This document shows positions 26,191 to 34,921 of a DNA stretch of 64,000 nt, in pieces. This DNA is from Parachryseolinea silvisoli (GTDB taxonomy: Bacteria; Bacteroidota; Bacteroidia; Cytophagales; Cyclobacteriaceae): assembly GCF_021190955.1 (NCBI RefSeq), contig NZ_JAIOAO010000001.1:2046001-2110000 (forward strand), given 5' to 3'. Numbering within the stretch: position 1 is the stretch's first letter; the number at the start of each line of letters is the position of its first letter. A program made the translations under genes and the position numbers. The notes beneath the pieces were generated by a model. The model was not told where the DNA came from, did not search any database, and was given only the letters and a program-made list of their open reading frames with translations.

Positions 26191-27735
26191 CTAAATATCA
26201 AATTTGATTCCCTGCGCAAGCGGCAGCGTATTTCCAAAATTAATGGTATTCGTCTGACGGCGCATGTACACGCGCCACGCATCAGAACCCGACTCGCGGC
26301 CGCCGCCCGTCTCTTTCTCACCACCAAAAGCGCCCCCGATTTCCGCGCCGGAGGTGCCAATGTTTACGTTGGCAATGCCGCAGTCCGAGCCTTCGTGCGA
26401 AAGGAACCGCTCCATATCGTGCAGGCTGGTTGTCATGATGGCAGAGGAAAGCCCTTGCTTGACACCGTTCTGAATATCAATTGCTTCCTCCAGCGTAGTA
26501 TACCGCATCAGGTACAAAATCGGCGCGAAAGTCTCCTGCTGTACAATCTCAAACGAAGCCTCCACTTCGGCAATCGCCGGCTTTACATAGCAGCCCGATT
26601 CGTCGTAATCTTTACCTTTCAGCACACCGCCCGGTACCACAAACGTACCGCCCTCATCCTTGATCTTTTTCAAGGCATCGCGATACGACTTCACGGCTTG
26701 TTTGTCGATCAGCGGTCCCACATGAAATGCCGGATCCAGCGGGTTGCCGATGCTCAATTGCGCGTACGCCTTTACCAGCCGCTCCTTCACTTGCTCGTAT
26801 ACACTGTCTTGAATGATCAGCCGGCGCGTGGTCGTGCACCGCTGCCCTGCCGTACCCACGGCACCAAAGAGTGCGCCGCGGATGGCCAGGTCGAGATTAG
26901 CATTTTCCGTGACAATGATCGCGTTGTTGCCGCCCAGCTCGAGCAACGCCCGGCCAAAGCGCTCGCTTACCGTACGGGCTACTGCGCGCCCCATGCGGGT
27001 AGAACCCGTGGCCGATACCAGCGGTACACGCTCGTCTTTCGCCAGCAACTGTCCAATAGTATAGTTACCGTTGACAAGCACCGACACACCTTCCGGCACG
27101 CCATTCTTTTCAAATACTTCCGCTACAATCTGCTGACACGCCACGCCGCACAACGGCGTCTTCTCCGAGGGTTTCCATACACACACATCGCCACACACCC
27201 ACGCCAGCATACTGTTCCACGACCACACCGCCACCGGAAAGTTAAACGCTGAAATAATGCCCACGACACCAATCGGATGCCACTGTTCATACATGCGGTG
27301 GTTCGGACGCTCCGAGTGCATGGTGAGACCATGCAATTGACGCGAGAGTCCCACAGCAAAGTCGCAGATGTCGATCATCTCCTGTACCTCGCCCAGCCCC
27401 TCTTGCAAAGACTTGCCCATTTCATACGACACAAGCTTACCGAGGGGCTCTTTGTATTCGCGCAGAGCCTCGCCGATCTGGCGGACCACATCGCCCCGCT
27501 TGGGGGCCGGCCATTTACGCCAGGCTTTAAACGCCTCGTGCGCGGTGGACAGCGCCCGTTCATAAGCACGTTCGTCCGTGGTCGTTACGCTGCCAATAAG
27601 TTTACCGTCTACCGGCGAAAATGATTCTATCGCGACGCCCGCGCTGCGGAGCCACTGGGTACCCGTAGAGGTACCCGCGTTAGATTTCTTCAGGCCTAGA
27701 GACGCGAGGGATTCTTTAATACCAAAATTCTTCAT
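26191..27735 (-). CDS. amaB: L-aminoadipate-semialdehyde dehydrogenase (ALDH7 type)
   Basis: 514 aa from the ATG giving MKNFGIKESLASLGL; nine extra in-frame codons upstream look untranslated. Oxidises alpha-aminoadipic semialdehyde (or its cyclic form piperideine-6-carboxylate) to alpha-aminoadipate with NAD+, a step of lysine degradation. ALDH hallmarks: SAFNFPVAVWSWN, Gly-rich ATGSTRMGRAV, general-base Glu in LELGGNNAIIV and nucleophile Cys in GTAGQRCTTTRR. The antiquitin-specific C-terminus NVNIGTSGAEIGGAFGGEK and SGSDAWRVYMRRQT are present. No other lysine-catabolic gene is nearby. A promoter must lie in the short gap to the protease gene end at 27813. Confidence 0.93.
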   Translation of the reverse strand: MKNFGIKESLASLGLKKSNAGTSTGTQWLRSAGVAIESFSPVDGKLIGSVTTTDERAYERALSTAHEAFKAWRKWPAPKRGDVVRQIGEALREYKEPLGKLVSYEMGKSLQEGLGEVQEMIDICDFAVGLSRQLHGLTMHSERPNHRMYEQWHPIGVVGIISAFNFPVAVWSWNSMLAWVCGDVCVWKPSEKTPLCGVACQQIVAEVFEKNGVPEGVSVLVNGNYTIGQLLAKDERVPLVSATGSTRMGRAVARTVSERFGRALLELGGNNAIIVTENANLDLAIRGALFGAVGTAGQRCTTTRRLIIQDSVYEQVKERLVKAYAQLSIGNPLDPAFHVGPLIDKQAVKSYRDALKKIKDEGGTFVVPGGVLKGKDYDESGCYVKPAIAEVEASFEIVQQETFAPILYLMRYTTLEEAIDIQNGVKQGLSSAIMTTSLHDMERFLSHEGSDCGIANVNIGTSGAEIGGAFGGEKETGGGRESGSDAWRVYMRRQTNTINFGNTLPLAQGIKFDI

Positions 27736-27812
27736 GCAGGGTCTTTTTGATGAGCTGCACAAAGCTAAACGATTTCCGGCATTTACGCGGCAGCACGCCC
27801 TGCGGGGATTTT

Positions 27813-29246
27813 TTACCAGTCGACACCGTAAACACCCTCCTCACCACCAGGATAGATACCTTCGATCAGAATGCCGCCTTTTTTGAAGTCGAGAATGCCG
27901 TTGAGGTCTTTTACATCATCAACCGGTATTTTATCAATATAGGTAATGATAAACCCCGTGCGAAGGCCGGCTTCTTTCCATTTACCCGTAGCATTGGCCA
28001 CCCGCACACCACCTTCGAGCTGCAACCCGGCCAACTCTTTATAGGGCACATCCTCCACCGTCACGCCGGCAAGATCATAATTGATCATACGTTTCTCTAT
28101 CGCCTCCGTGCCCTGGTTATTGGTCAACCGCACCTTTACTTGTTTACGTTCGCCATCGCGCAGGTACTCCACCTGGATGGTCTTACCCGGACGATTGCGG
28201 GCCACCCATTCCTGCAGCTCCGACACCGCCTGGATTCCATGGCCGTCGATACCGATAATCACATCGCCCTGCTCCAGCCCCGCCGTTTCTGCCGCGCTGC
28301 CATCATTCACACGATTCACCAATACACCCTGATTGACCGCAAGCCCCATTTCCTCGGCAATGGTCGCATTCACATCCGTGATCTGAATACCCAATAGCCC
28401 GCGCTGTACCTGACCAAACTCCAACAGATCGTCCACCACCTTGCGCACCAGGCTCACGGGGATCGCAAAAGAATACCCCTGGTAACTACCCGACGAAGTA
28501 GCAATCGCTGTATTGACACCAATCAGCTCGCCGCGCAAGTTTACCAGCGCACCACCACTGTTACCGGGATTCACCGCGGCATCTGTCTGTATAAAAGATT
28601 CCACCTGCAGATTACTGCGGTCGCGCAGAATGCCGATGTTGCGTGCCTTGGCACTAACAATACCCGCCGTTACGGTGGAGTTGAGATCAAAAGGATTACC
28701 CACCGCCAACACCCACTCACCGGGCACGATGCGATCAGAGTCGCCGTACTTAATGAAAGGCAGATTGCGGCTGCGGATCTTCAGCAAGGCCAGGTCCGTC
28801 GTCGGATCCGCACCGATCAGCTTGGCATAAAACCGCTGGTTGTTATTCATGACAATCTCCATGCTGCTCGCATCTTCAATAACATGGTAGTTGGTAACAA
28901 TATAACCGTCGTCGGAAATGACAACACCCGAACCGGATGATCGCGCCGGCGCGTCAAAGTAATGTTGCAGCGGATTGACACTAAACTCGCCGGGACCGTA
29001 CGAAGTTTGAATATGCACTACACCCGACGTGACTTTCTTTGCCGTAGCCAGAAAGTTTAGACTGGCGGGCACACGATAGGCGGTGTCGGCCGCGTGGTTA
29101 TTGGCCAGCACAAGCTGTTGGTGCTCGTCAATGGACTGATAGGGCACCACACCAAAATCGAATAAACGGATCGTCAGAATCGACCCGAACATGCCACCCA
29201 CGCAGGCAGCCAAAATTACTACCAGGACAAAAATAGATCGCTTCAT
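27813..29246 (-). CDS. HtrA/Deg-type periplasmic serine protease with two PDZ domains
   Basis: 477 aa from the ATG giving MKRSIFVLVVILAACVGG, a membrane anchor or signal; a longer start at 29342 lacks a signal sequence. Trypsin-like catalytic triad: His in YIVTNYHVIEDA, Asp in DPTTDLALLKI, Ser in VNPGNSGGALVN. Two PDZ domains follow (~270-360 with LLGIQITDVNATIAEEMG and ~385-470 with LAGVTVEDVPYKELAGLQL). It degrades or refolds damaged envelope proteins. Family naming between DegP, DegQ and DegS is not possible by eye; the uncleaved-looking anchor would suit a DegS-like placement, but two PDZ domains fit DegP/DegQ. Confidence 0.92.
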   Translation of the reverse strand: MKRSIFVLVVILAACVGGMFGSILTIRLFDFGVVPYQSIDEHQQLVLANNHAADTAYRVPASLNFLATAKKVTSGVVHIQTSYGPGEFSVNPLQHYFDAPARSSGSGVVISDDGYIVTNYHVIEDASSMEIVMNNNQRFYAKLIGADPTTDLALLKIRSRNLPFIKYGDSDRIVPGEWVLAVGNPFDLNSTVTAGIVSAKARNIGILRDRSNLQVESFIQTDAAVNPGNSGGALVNLRGELIGVNTAIATSSGSYQGYSFAIPVSLVRKVVDDLLEFGQVQRGLLGIQITDVNATIAEEMGLAVNQGVLVNRVNDGSAAETAGLEQGDVIIGIDGHGIQAVSELQEWVARNRPGKTIQVEYLRDGERKQVKVRLTNNQGTEAIEKRMINYDLAGVTVEDVPYKELAGLQLEGGVRVANATGKWKEAGLRTGFIITYIDKIPVDDVKDLNGILDFKKGGILIEGIYPGGEEGVYGVDW

Positions 29247-29373
29247 ACCCGCCCGTTTTAGTCTGCTACTTCCGGAAAAAATGCTGTACAGAAAGGTACA
29301 GCTTCTTTTCTGGATTTCGCTCGCGGACTCGTCTGACAACAACAGTATTTTCGACGTACGACAGGCAGGCTAT

Positions 29374-29404
29374 AAAAAAAGGCCTCCCCTTGCGGGAAGA
29401 CCTT
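29374..29404 (-). terminator. Terminator of hsp20
   Basis: On the minus strand AAGGTCTTCCC pairs with GGGGAGGCCTT (two G-U wobbles) and is followed by seven T residues. On the plus strand the same bases would be mismatches, so the terminator serves the minus-strand hsp20 gene. Confidence 0.8.
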
Positions 29405-29427
29405 CCACCTTCTAACCTCAACTTCGC

Positions 29428-29871
29428 TTAGTTAACCTTGATAGTAGCTTTAAGAGCTTTCTTCTCATCCTTCGGCAGGGTGATTTCAAGAATGCCGTTT
29501 TCATACTTCGCGCTGATGTTTGCCGTGTTGACATTTTCAGGCAGTGTGAACGAGCGGCCAAAAGTACCGTACTGCGTTTCGATCGAACGGAAGTTATTAT
29601 CCTTCTTCTCTTTGGTGAATTTACGCTCACCGCTGATCGTCAGAACTTTTTCATTCACGTCCAGTTTGAAGTCCTCTTTGTTCATACCAGGGGCAGCTAC
29701 GCTGATCTCGAAAGCCGTCTCGTTTTCAACGATATCTACTTTCGGAACAAACGAGTACGCGGAACCACCCGCACGGCTAACAGACTCATTAAAAAACCGG
29801 TCGATCAAATGGCTGAACGCAACAGGTGCATAATCATTCAGCAGCGAGGAGTTATAACGAACGATGCTCAT
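29428..29871 (-). CDS. Small heat-shock protein, Hsp20/alpha-crystallin
   Basis: 147 aa from the ATG giving MSIVRYNSSLLNDYAPV; a start nine codons upstream is possible. The alpha-crystallin domain (~40-130) contains PKVDIVENETAFEISVAAPGM, DFKLDVNEKVLTISGER and the conserved ENGILEITLPKDE. The C-terminal IKV resembles the I-x-I/V tail that links oligomers. It is an ATP-independent holdase that protects unfolding proteins. Its promoter region carries two identical-architecture palindromes (29965-29975 and 30005-30017) that may control it. Confidence 0.95.
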   Translation of the reverse strand: MSIVRYNSSLLNDYAPVAFSHLIDRFFNESVSRAGGSAYSFVPKVDIVENETAFEISVAAPGMNKEDFKLDVNEKVLTISGERKFTKEKKDNNFRSIETQYGTFGRSFTLPENVNTANISAKYENGILEITLPKDEKKALKATIKVN

Positions 29872-29964
29872 AGTGTTGTTTAATTTATGGGTTGTCAATT
29901 TTATTTGCTTTTGACAGACCTATAAGTGAAAAGTATACCAACACGGAAATCAGGTTATTTTAAT

Positions 29965-29975
29965 GACATTATGTC
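29965..29975. promoter_or_regulatory. Candidate operator GACA-N3-TGTC, proximal to hsp20
   Basis: GACATTATGTC is a GACA/TGTC inverted repeat with a 3-nt centre, ~94 bp upstream of the hsp20 start. A second site of the same form lies 41 bp further upstream. Confidence 0.5.
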
Positions 29976-30004
29976 GCTTTCAGCGGCTTTTAGCATTAAA
30001 ATAC

Positions 30005-30017
30005 AGACATATTGTCT
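30005..30017. promoter_or_regulatory. Candidate operator GACA-N3-TGTC, distal to hsp20
   Basis: AGACATATTGTCT is a perfect palindrome with 5-nt arms and a TAT centre, sharing the GACA-N3-TGTC core with the site at 29965-29975. Centre-to-centre spacing is about four helical turns. Confidence 0.5.
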
Positions 30018-30060
30018 TATTGGCAAAGAATCTTCCTGACGAAATGAGTGGAAATAATAA

Positions 30061-30084
30061 GAGCCCCGACAAGTCGGAGCCCTC
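30061..30084 (-). terminator. Terminator of the SGNH hydrolase gene
   Basis: GAGCCCCGAC and GTCGGAGCCCTC pair around an AA loop, 21 nt past the stop codon of the minus-strand hydrolase gene. The following minus-strand bases are TTATTATT, a weak T-tract. Confidence 0.6.
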
Positions 30085-30104
30085 ACTGTATGCTGGTTCG
30101 GGTA

Positions 30105-30776
30105 TTACAGTCCCTTAATGACTTTCCACATCTCATCCGCCACCAACTGATTCCCTTTATCGTTAAGATGCACCCGATCTGAAGTCAAAATCCCCGACTC
30201 CTTATTCCCTGCATTATTCTGTTTATTATACTCCAAAAACGATTTTCGCAAATCCACCAACGGCAACCCATTCTTACTCGCCAAATCGCGAATCATCTGG
30301 CTGTATAAATTCAAATCACCATCCAGCTCATTACTGGAATCTGTCCGCTCACCAATAACCGCCGGCGTACATAGCACGATCTTCGCCCCCTTCGCCTGGA
30401 TCTTCTTAATAAGTGCCTCATAAAACCTCACAAACTTATCCGGATCCGTGCCCGTGCCATAAGAACGTTTATGCCAAACATCATTCACCCCTACATAGAT
30501 CACCACTACGTCCGGACTCTTTGCCAGCACGTCGTCTTCCAGCCGCAGATAAAGATCATATACTTTATTACCGCCGATACCGGCCCCCACAAAGTCAAAA
30601 GCTGCCGCACTGCCCGCCTGGGTCGCCAGTTGACCAATGCGCGTGATATAGCCGCCGGGCTGAACGCCGGCTTGCGTGATGGAATCACCAAAAAAGATGA
30701 CGCGTTTTGTTTTCTGAATAGACATAAAAGCGCCCAGGACAAGAATCATGGCTACGCCGGAGAGAAAGAGTTTCAT
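30105..30776 (-). CDS. SGNH/GDSL-type esterase
   Basis: 223 aa from the ATG giving MKLFLSGVAMILVLGAFMS, a signal peptide or anchor. The four SGNH blocks are visible: FFGDSITQ (Ser, block I), GAGIGGNKV (Gly, block II), YVGVNDVWH (Asn, block III) and DRVHLNDKG (catalytic Asp-x-x-His, block V). It likely deacylates a sugar, peptide or lipid outside the cytoplasm; the substrate is unknown. It is a lone gene with its own terminator. Confidence 0.92.
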   Translation of the reverse strand: MKLFLSGVAMILVLGAFMSIQKTKRVIFFGDSITQAGVQPGGYITRIGQLATQAGSAAAFDFVGAGIGGNKVYDLYLRLEDDVLAKSPDVVVIYVGVNDVWHKRSYGTGTDPDKFVRFYEALIKKIQAKGAKIVLCTPAVIGERTDSSNELDGDLNLYSQMIRDLASKNGLPLVDLRKSFLEYNKQNNAGNKESGILTSDRVHLNDKGNQLVADEMWKVIKGL

Positions 30777-30837
30777 AGTGCGTTGTTTAGTCCGTACAAT
30801 ATACAGGCTATACAACGCACCGTCAACACTTATTCTG

Positions 30838-31287
30838 CTAATCCTGCTCTTCTACCAGCTTGACCGAAGCCGAGTTGATGCAATAGCGCAGGCCGGTCGG
30901 CGGCGGGCCGTCGGGAAAAACGTGGCCCAGATGGCCGTCACAGACGTTGCACATCACTTCCACGCGCACCATACTGTGGCTGCGGTCAGCCTCGTATTTT
31001 ATGACATTGTCTTTCACCGGCTCGTCAAAGCTCGGCCAGCCGGTACCCGACTCGAACTTGCGCCGAGAGTCAAACAGCGGAGTGTCACAGCAACGGCAGG
31101 CGTACAGGCCCGGATCGTGCGCCTCGCAATATTCGCCCGTAAAGGCAAACTCGGTTCCTTTCTGCCGCGTAATGCGGAACTGCTCGGGCGTGAGCAGTTT
31201 TTTCCATTCTTCATTGGTTTTCTCTACCCGCCGGTCGGGGGTAAGGTTGCCTTTGGCGGCATAGTTGAGTACGTCTGACCAGTTCAT
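30838..31287 (-). CDS. msrB: Peptide-methionine (R)-S-oxide reductase
   Basis: 149 aa, typical length. It repairs methionine-R-sulfoxide in proteins. The structural zinc site is formed by two CxxC pairs (CRCCD near residue 73 and CNVCD near 115). The catalytic Cys is in [10 protein letters not shown] near the C-terminus, and the conserved [10 protein letters not shown] and [11 protein letters not shown] are present. No signal peptide, so cytoplasmic. It is transcribed toward the SGNH hydrolase, 61 nt upstream of it, and could share its transcript. Confidence 0.96.
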   Translation of the reverse strand: MNWSDVLNYAAKGNLTPDRRVEKTNEEWKKLLTPEQFRITRQKGTEFAFTGEYCEAHDPGLYACRCCDTPLFDSRRKFESGTGWPSFDEPVKDNVIKYEADRSHSMVRVEVMCNVCDGHLGHVFPDGPPPTGLRYCINSASVKLVEEQD

Positions 31288-31467
31288 GCTATAGTAACGT
31301 AGATCTACCTAAAAATAGTTTAAATAACGAAGAAAGGCCGCCTTTAAAGCCCCCATTCGCATTACTACCCACCGAAGTTTTTAATTGTGTATCTTTTCAC
31401 GATCTATGTATATAGGACGTCGTGCCCCGACACGACGTTTTTACCGACCGACAACCGTTTACATTTC

Positions 31468-32499
31468 ATGAAAAAGAATAAGATTTCGATCAACGATATC
31501 GCCACCCAGTTGGGCATTTCGAAGACGACTGTGTCGTTTATCCTCAACGGCAAGGCAAAGGAAAAGCGCATCAGCGACCAGCTCGTGCAATCCGTGCTAA
31601 AATTCGTAGACGAAGTCGGCTATATTCCCAACCAGTTCGCCCAAAGCCTCCGCACCGGTAAAACCCGCATTCTGGGACTGATGGTCGAAGATATCTCCAA
31701 CCCCTTTTTCGCCACCATCGCCAAACACATCGAAGACAAAGCCTATGAGCACGGCTGTAAGATCATATACTGCAGCACCGAAAACAGCAAAAAGCGCGCA
31801 CGCGAGTTTCTGAAAATGTTCCACAACCTGGGTGTAGACGGTTATATCATCACGGCGCCCAGCGGCATCGAAGAAGACATCCAGGCACTGGTAAACCAGG
31901 ACGCACAGATCATTTTATTCGACCGTTATTTTGCCAACATCCCTACCGGGTTTGTTATGGTCGACAACGAAGGGGGCACCTACGACGGCACGTCGCACCT
32001 GGTCTCCCAGGGCTATCGCAACATCGCCTTTATAACCCTGGCATCCGAACAGCCCCAAATGCAGGGCCGCCTGCGCGGATACCTGCGGGCCACAGAAGAC
32101 CACGGCCTGCAAGAGCACGTGCACTTTATACCATTTCACAAAGACTACGACATTCTGGTAGACCGCGTAAAAGAATACCTGGCGCAGGAAAACGGACTAG
32201 ACGCCGTTCTTTTCGGAACCAACTACCTGGGTATACGTGGGCTGGAGGCTATATCCAAAATGGGCAAGAAAATACCGCATGACCTGGCCGTTGTAGCGTT
32301 CGACGACAACGACCTGTTTCGCGTGAACTCGCCCTCTATCACCGCCATCAGCCAGCCCATCGAAAAAATCTCCGAGCAGATCATCACTACCCTGCTCGAG
32401 CGCATCGCCTCGGGCGAGCCCCCAGTAGGCACAGAGCCCACCGGCGTATTTCTCCCGACACAGCTGCTCATACGCGACTCGTCGGCGCGCAAAGCCTGA
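31468..32499 (+). CDS. LacI-family transcriptional regulator
   Basis: 343 aa from the ATG giving MKKNKISINDIATQLGISK; an upstream extension of 27 codons is not LacI-like. The N-terminal helix-turn-helix (INDIATQLGISKTTVSFIL) and hinge helix are followed by a periplasmic-binding-protein-like effector domain (TRILGLMVEDISNPFFATI, then IILFDRYFANIPTGFVMVDN). It probably senses a sugar or sugar phosphate. Downstream on the other strand is a kinase/isomerase operon and beyond it a sugar transporter. A repeated palindrome TAAATCGATTTA at those genes is a likely operator. Confidence 0.93.
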   Translation: MKKNKISINDIATQLGISKTTVSFILNGKAKEKRISDQLVQSVLKFVDEVGYIPNQFAQSLRTGKTRILGLMVEDISNPFFATIAKHIEDKAYEHGCKIIYCSTENSKKRAREFLKMFHNLGVDGYIITAPSGIEEDIQALVNQDAQIILFDRYFANIPTGFVMVDNEGGTYDGTSHLVSQGYRNIAFITLASEQPQMQGRLRGYLRATEDHGLQEHVHFIPFHKDYDILVDRVKEYLAQENGLDAVLFGTNYLGIRGLEAISKMGKKIPHDLAVVAFDDNDLFRVNSPSITAISQPIEKISEQIITTLLERIASGEPPVGTEPTGVFLPTQLLIRDSSARKA

Positions 32500-32705
32500 T
32501 CTATATAGTACCCGCCCACCACGCTGCGGGCGCGGAAATTCATCACGTTACTATCACAGAATCGTGTTGCTACCAGCAGGCTGCACGTTGCAGGGATTAT
32601 TTTTATAGCATGTTGATGCAAAGTGAGTCGTCGCGACGAAGAGTGCAAGAGCAACAAGCAAGTGCGCGAGAGGAAAAAATAGCGTGGCCGCGCACGTAAG
32701 GCCAG

Positions 32706-32743
32706 AAAAAAAACCGGCAATCATTTAAAAAATGACTGCCGGC
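32706..32743 (-). terminator. Terminator of the cupin-ROK operon
   Basis: On the minus strand GCCGGCAGTCATT is followed by its imperfect complement AATGATTGCCGG and then eight T residues, ~35 nt past the ROK kinase stop codon. Confidence 0.8.
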
Positions 32744-32776
32744 ATACCAATCAATTAACCCAATGCTCGAAATAAG

Positions 32777-33916
32777 CTAAATAAATCGATTTAGCAAAAT
32801 ATTCTGTTCAGAATTTGTCGATAAATTTTTAAGCGCAATGGCATAAGCCCCCAGGGCGATTGCCGTATTCGTCCCCACATGGGTGGTACCGATTGCGATC
32901 CGCTTGTCCAGGTTGTGGCGAACCTTACGGCCCGAAAAGGGCACTGTCACCTCATTTTGCGAATAATCCAGGAAAGCCTCGCACGATTCCGGATTTTCGA
33001 GGTCATAAACCTTCGACACCAGCCGCGGCAATACCGTCCCGTCAGCCATGGCGATCGTGCCACTCATATAAGAGACGATGCGCGGCGCCAGCAGCGGGTA
33101 AGCACCCGAAAGACCGCCGCCAATCACAATGATCCCGTCAATGAGCGTGATGGCGTTGCACAGCGACTCGGCAATAACCGCCGCCATGTTGTCAAACGCT
33201 TGCAGCGCCGCTGCCCGGTTCCCCTCCTGCTGTCCCTGGGCCACTTCGTAAATATCCTTCGGCGAGAGCGTGGTGGGTGCCCCCGTCAAATCAGAATAAA
33301 AACGCATGAGCCCGCGAATACAAGCACCTTCTTCCGCAATCAACCGCGTGTCGCGGAAGTTGCGTGTCAACCAGATCTCGCCGCCCGAAGAGTTGTCGCC
33401 CTGGCACAGCTGGCCGTTCACCACAACGCCGCCACCAAAGCCGGTGCCGAGCGTTACGCCGAGCAAGTTACTATAGGTTTTGGCAACGCCCCGCGCCTGC
33501 AACTTGTCATTGACGCGCGGCAGAATGCCGGCGATCGACTCGCCATAGGTAAAGAGGTCGCCGTCGTTAGCAATAAAAGTCGGCAACTGAAAATAGTCCT
33601 CGAGCATCGGTCCCAGCGCTACGCCACCTGCATGGCGGAAGGCAGGCAAGTTGGGCAGGCTGCCAATGACCCCGTTTTTATAGTCAGCCGGACCGGGAAA
33701 GGAAAAGCTGATCGCCACCGGGTCGGCAGGAAGTTGATCTTTGATAGCTTGAAAACCCTCGAGTATATTCTTCAGGCAAAGGTCGAGGTCATGTGCCTGC
33801 GAAGGCCGGGTGATCGGTGGTACAATCTCCTGGCCACGCTGCATCGCCGAGAACACAAAATTGGTTCCGCCGGCATCCAGCGTCAGTACGATTCTATCGT
33901 CGTGGAAAATATTCAT
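32777..33916 (-). CDS. ROK-family sugar kinase
   Basis: 379 aa. The ATP-binding LTLDAGGTNFVFS, the sugar-binding FIANDGDLFTYGE (catalytic Asp) and GVTLGTGFGGGVVVNG motifs place it in the ROK family (glucokinase, fructokinase, mannokinase and related). The CxCGxxGCxE zinc cluster seen in most ROK kinases is absent: the matching segment reads GGEIWLTRNFRDTRL. It phosphorylates a hexose; co-occurrence with a mannose-6-phosphate-isomerase-like cupin and a FucP-type transporter favours mannose, fructose or glucose. Its last codons contain the repeated palindrome 32782-32793. Confidence 0.88.
   Translation of the reverse strand: MNIFHDDRIVLTLDAGGTNFVFSAMQRGQEIVPPITRPSQAHDLDLCLKNILEGFQAIKDQLPADPVAISFSFPGPADYKNGVIGSLPNLPAFRHAGGVALGPMLEDYFQLPTFIANDGDLFTYGESIAGILPRVNDKLQARGVAKTYSNLLGVTLGTGFGGGVVVNGQLCQGDNSSGGEIWLTRNFRDTRLIAEEGACIRGLMRFYSDLTGAPTTLSPKDIYEVAQGQQEGNRAAALQAFDNMAAVIAESLCNAITLIDGIIVIGGGLSGAYPLLAPRIVSYMSGTIAMADGTVLPRLVSKVYDLENPESCEAFLDYSQNEVTVPFSGRKVRHNLDKRIAIGTTHVGTNTAIALGAYAIALKNLSTNSEQNILLNRFI
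32781..32798. promoter_or_regulatory. LacI-like operator copy at the 3' end of the ROK gene
   Basis: ATAAATCGATTTAGCAAA contains the perfect 12-bp palindrome TAAATCGATTTA. All 18 nt recur unchanged at 34531-34548. This copy overlaps the final codons of the ROK kinase (residues encoding LNRFI). Confidence 0.55.
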
Positions 33917-33961
33917 GCGTAGTGTCTGCTTGATCGGTGATTACAGGAATGGACTACCCGC

Positions 33962-34477
33962 TTAGCGGCCAAAGTCATCTTGTAAACGCACGATGTCTTG
34001 CTCATCCGAAGGATTGGCGGCATCCGTATGCTGCCAGATCTCGGCAATAATGCCCCAGCCATCCAGGCCGATCAGGCGGTGACGCTGGCCTTGTTTCAGG
34101 CGGATCATAGACCCTGTCGGCAGGCTTTGATTCTCTTTTTCCTCGTCGGTCTCGCTCGTCACGACACCCACCGTACCGGCAACTACCGTCCAGATCTCGG
34201 CGCGGCGGAAATGATACTGCCACGAGAGGCGCTTGTGCGGCTCCACCAGCAAAATTTTCGGGCTCAGCTTACCACTGATGATGAGATCTTGAAGATTTAC
34301 CTCCGGGAAAAACAGCTGCCGGAATGAATCTGCCTGTGTTTCATCGATCACAAAAAAACCGCCCCAGGGCCGGCTTTGATCTTCTGTTACTACCTTGAAG
34401 CCCGACTTTTCCAGGTACTTGTTCACTTCCTGGAAGATGGCTGCTCTTTCTACGTTCACCGTTTTGATGTTTTTCAC
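33962..34477 (-). CDS. Cupin sugar-phosphate isomerase, mannose-6-phosphate isomerase-like
   Basis: 171 aa. The C-terminal cupin region of type II phosphomannose isomerases is recognisable: RPWGGFFVIDE, then PHKRLSWQYHFRRAEIWTVVAGT with metal-site Gln/His/Glu, and LKQGQRHRLIGLDGWGIIAEIW with a further His. It lacks the nucleotidyltransferase domain of bifunctional enzymes. Likely interconverts mannose-6-P and fructose-6-P. It lies 45 nt upstream of the ROK kinase, in one operon. Confidence 0.85.
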   Translation of the reverse strand: MKNIKTVNVERAAIFQEVNKYLEKSGFKVVTEDQSRPWGGFFVIDETQADSFRQLFFPEVNLQDLIISGKLSPKILLVEPHKRLSWQYHFRRAEIWTVVAGTVGVVTSETDEEKENQSLPTGSMIRLKQGQRHRLIGLDGWGIIAEIWQHTDAANPSDEQDIVRLQDDFGR

Positions 34478-34530
34478 GTTTCGTTCGTTTACTGGTTTGG
34501 GTTATAAAGCAGGGACTACAAAAATAATTG

Positions 34531-34548
34531 ATAAATCGATTTAGCAAA
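34531..34548. promoter_or_regulatory. LacI-like operator upstream of the cupin-ROK operon
   Basis: ATAAATCGATTTAGCAAA, containing TAAATCGATTTA, ends 54 nt from the start of the cupin gene. It is identical over 18 nt to 32781-32798. Confidence 0.7.
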
Positions 34549-34591
34549 GAGCCCAAACGAATTATTTTCCACTCATCCCCCCTGCCCTGGC

Positions 34592-34628
34592 AAAAAAAAG
34601 AGCTGATGCGCACGGCGCGCACCAGCCT
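34592..34628 (-). terminator. Orphan terminator hairpin in the cupin leader region
   Basis: On the minus strand GCTGGTGCGC and GCGCATCAGC pair over 10 bp (one G-U) around a 5-nt loop, then come TC and eight T residues. No gene ends upstream of it. It may be a leader attenuator of the cupin-ROK operon or end an unannotated short transcript. Confidence 0.6.
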
Positions 34629-34921
34629 TTCACTAAACCTAAACTAACGATTTTGTCCCTTATCATGCCGTGTATGCGCACACGCATTCCGGCCGTATCC
34701 AAACCACGCCAACCACACCGGCCGACGCTTAAACAATCAAAAAAAATTCCGCCCGCTCCTATCCATCGCATAAATACCACAACGTCATGCAACCAGCCGC
34801 AGCTGTTCGGGAAGACGTTCCCGGGGCCAATTGAGTAACCGAATATACAGCATGTCAGCCAATTAACCGGCCCACTGCTCGCCCAACCGTCGCCGACCGC
34901 GTCCACAATATAGGTTAGGTC

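Noticed and set aside
34562-34906. 114-codon open frame on the minus strand in the sugar-module gap
   Set aside because: Composition is Trp/Cys/Gly rich, it runs through the orphan terminator and has no family resemblance.
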